Source: Polyodon spathula (Eukaryota; Chordata; Actinopteri; Acipenseriformes; Polyodontidae). Taken from it: 64,000 bases of DNA. Position 1 is the first letter of the stretch. Each line of letters starts with the position of its first letter. The notes below the pieces were generated by a model, which saw only the letters and a program-made list of their open reading frames with translations, was not told the DNA's origin and did no database searches. Position numbers and translations under genes: made by a program. Shown here piece by piece: positions 62,325-64,000 of the stretch. The stretch is from contig NW_024472118.1 in the NCBI RefSeq assembly GCF_017654505.1, forward strand, positions 1 to 64,000. The letters are read 5' to 3'.

Positions 62325-64000
62325 CTGTGCAAGGAAGTGGAATCGTGTTTTAATATCAGCATGTTACATATTGATTGCAGATTATAACAGTCAGGGATCA
62401 GTGCTGAGAGTCTGAGGTCCATGTTCCAAGTGTTATATTGTACATAGCAGCTCGGCTAGTCACTGTTGGTTACACTGATGAATCATCTACTTCAGACCAG
62501 GTCCAAATAAAACGTCTTCGTTATGCCAGTAATACATACATTTAAAAGATGAACTCTGAATCACACTACTCCAAACTTGGACCGAACACTGGACGAATAC
62601 GAGAGAGGGACATTGTACTAGATGAAACAAGACGGTTTGCCCTCAGTTTCAAAGCCGGTTTGACCTCACAAAGCCTGTGCAGTTGTGATGTGTGGAAACA
62701 GTGGCTCCCACGGAACCCAACATAGTCGCAGCAAAAACATGAAAAAAAAAGAAAAAAAAGAAAACATGTAGAACGTTACTTTGCAGCACCATACCACTTC
62801 ACCCCTGCCTTTTGAGCTCTTTATCCTTCAACATACACAGGGCCTAATTATCAGCTGGCAAGTTATGTTGCTCTACTGAAGAGTAAATATCAGGAACCAA
62901 TAGGTTTGCAAGCTCAATGCACAAAATCACTGGGAAAAATGCGCACATTAAATCCGATCATGCATCAAGCATCTTATTTTCGGAGACTCACAAAAAGAAG
63001 TGAAAAGCAGCTGTTATTTACTGTAGGTCCACAATCGAATAAGTGAACTTTTGCATCTCACACTGAAGCTGATCCATAGTAAAGCTGATGCAGGATGATG
63101 CAGGATGATGCAGTCTGATGAGATTCGTTTCAGCTGGAAGCCCATTCCCCATTACAGCCGCAGCGCTTCTCTAAAGCCAGTACACAGGCATGCTTACTGA
63201 CAACAATACAGTTCGTTATATAAAACACAATTGTTTACAGAAAACATGAGCCATAAAAGGGAACTACACAAAGGGAAGTTACACATTGGGTTATAAAGGG
63301 CAAAGATAACTCATGTTTTATTTCCATTTTTTAAATTTGTTCAGCTACTGCATCTCCAATGTTTCCCCTGACAGTAACACTAAAATGACTGCCCCTTGTT
63401 GTTCTTTGTGCTCAGTTTACCACTTGCCTCCAGCCTCCGTCACACTGGATGCTTATTAGTCAATCTCTCTAGACCTAGTTCAGCCTCAGTCTCAACAGGA
63501 ACCAATGAAAACAAACCGGACCAGCCCAGTCCCAATGGCAGATGGAAACACAGATTCAACTCCCTGAAGCAATACCAGGAAACTAGCAAAACAGCAATCA
63601 ACAAGAATTACTGAGTACATACCTGATAATTCAGAATGGACGTACAATAAGTAGGGGACCGGAAAGGGATTGGTCCATTGCAAGGGATAAAATTAAAAAG
63701 TATCCAGTAGAGAAATACTGATCTCCCTCACTGTACTGACTCAAATCACAAACCACTGTCTCCCAAAGGAAAATTTGGAAACAGATTTAAATAGGATTTG
63801 CCCGAGAGCTTTCATACAGCAACAGGAGAAGCCAGCAGTGATGAAACATCTCCAACACGTAAGTATGCAGAATACCTGAATACCAGACACTGATAAGCAT
63901 CATGTATCTCTACATGAAACTACAATTCTCTTATCACAAGTTCTACCACAGCATTCTGAACTGGCTTGATCTGCTGGAATTGACCCCCCAACCCTGTCTG
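62325..64000 (-). other. SLC9A1: SLC9A1 intron 2 (partial)
   Basis: This is sequence upstream of SLC9A1 exon 3. I found no coding match to the strongly conserved exon 2 of NHE1, so the intron extends past the end of the window and exceeds 1.67 kb. The acceptor TTGCACAG (62332-62325) borders exon 3. A small tandem repeat of a 10-bp GATGCAGGAT-like unit lies at 63085-63113. Otherwise I see nothing notable. Confidence 0.8.
63085..63113. repeat. Short tandem repeat, 10-bp unit
   Basis: About three copies of a GATGCAGGAT-like unit in SLC9A1 intron 2. Confidence 0.8.

Overview
This is a vertebrate nuclear window, most likely from a ray-finned fish. It shows GT-AG introns, long dinucleotide microsatellites, decayed DNA transposons and very low coding density. 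Two protein-coding genes can be supported, and both lie on the minus strand. MAN1C1 and SLC9A1 are also close neighbours on human chromosome 1p36.11, so the window probably preserves an old vertebrate linkage. I cannot name the species. A first MAN1C1 intron of more than 35 kb and the abundant simple repeats fit a medium or large fish genome, but this is weak evidence.

Layout. Positions 1-35753 look like MAN1C1 intron 1: no supportable exon, but large (AT)n, (TG)n, poly-G and (CA)n tracts, an 18-bp hairpin, a Tc1-like MITE and an A-rich dispersed repeat. Positions 35754-36323 are MAN1C1 coding exon 1 (start codon, cytosolic tail, membrane anchor, stem). Positions 36324 to about 38280 are its 5' flank. 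From there to about 53 kb is gene-poor intergenic DNA holding a TA/TG/ATT compound microsatellite, a foldback element with 90-bp arms, second copies of the two dispersed repeats, a decayed hammerhead-ribozyme-like motif, a G-quadruplex and a set of CTCF-like motifs in divergent orientation. Positions 55451-62324 carry ten consecutive coding exons of SLC9A1 (NHE1), matching human exons 3-12, with the 3' UTR running down to about 55.2 or 53.06 kb. SLC9A1 exons 1-2 lie beyond position 64000.

The gene products are not functionally linked. MAN1C1 is a Golgi alpha-1,2-mannosidase that trims N-glycans. SLC9A1 is the plasma-membrane Na+/H+ exchanger that controls cell pH and volume. The ten SLC9A1 exons join in frame with every junction phase matched. 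They keep the known transport, pH-sensing, CHP, calmodulin and 14-3-3 landmarks, so the gene appears functional.

I found no undescribed multi-gene system. The items most worth a second look are the hammerhead-like motif near 47.25 kb, the long inverted repeat at 43.5-43.9 kb, the divergent CTCF-like array at 42.9-54.7 kb, and the long/short alternation of TG blocks at 39.27-39.53 kb.
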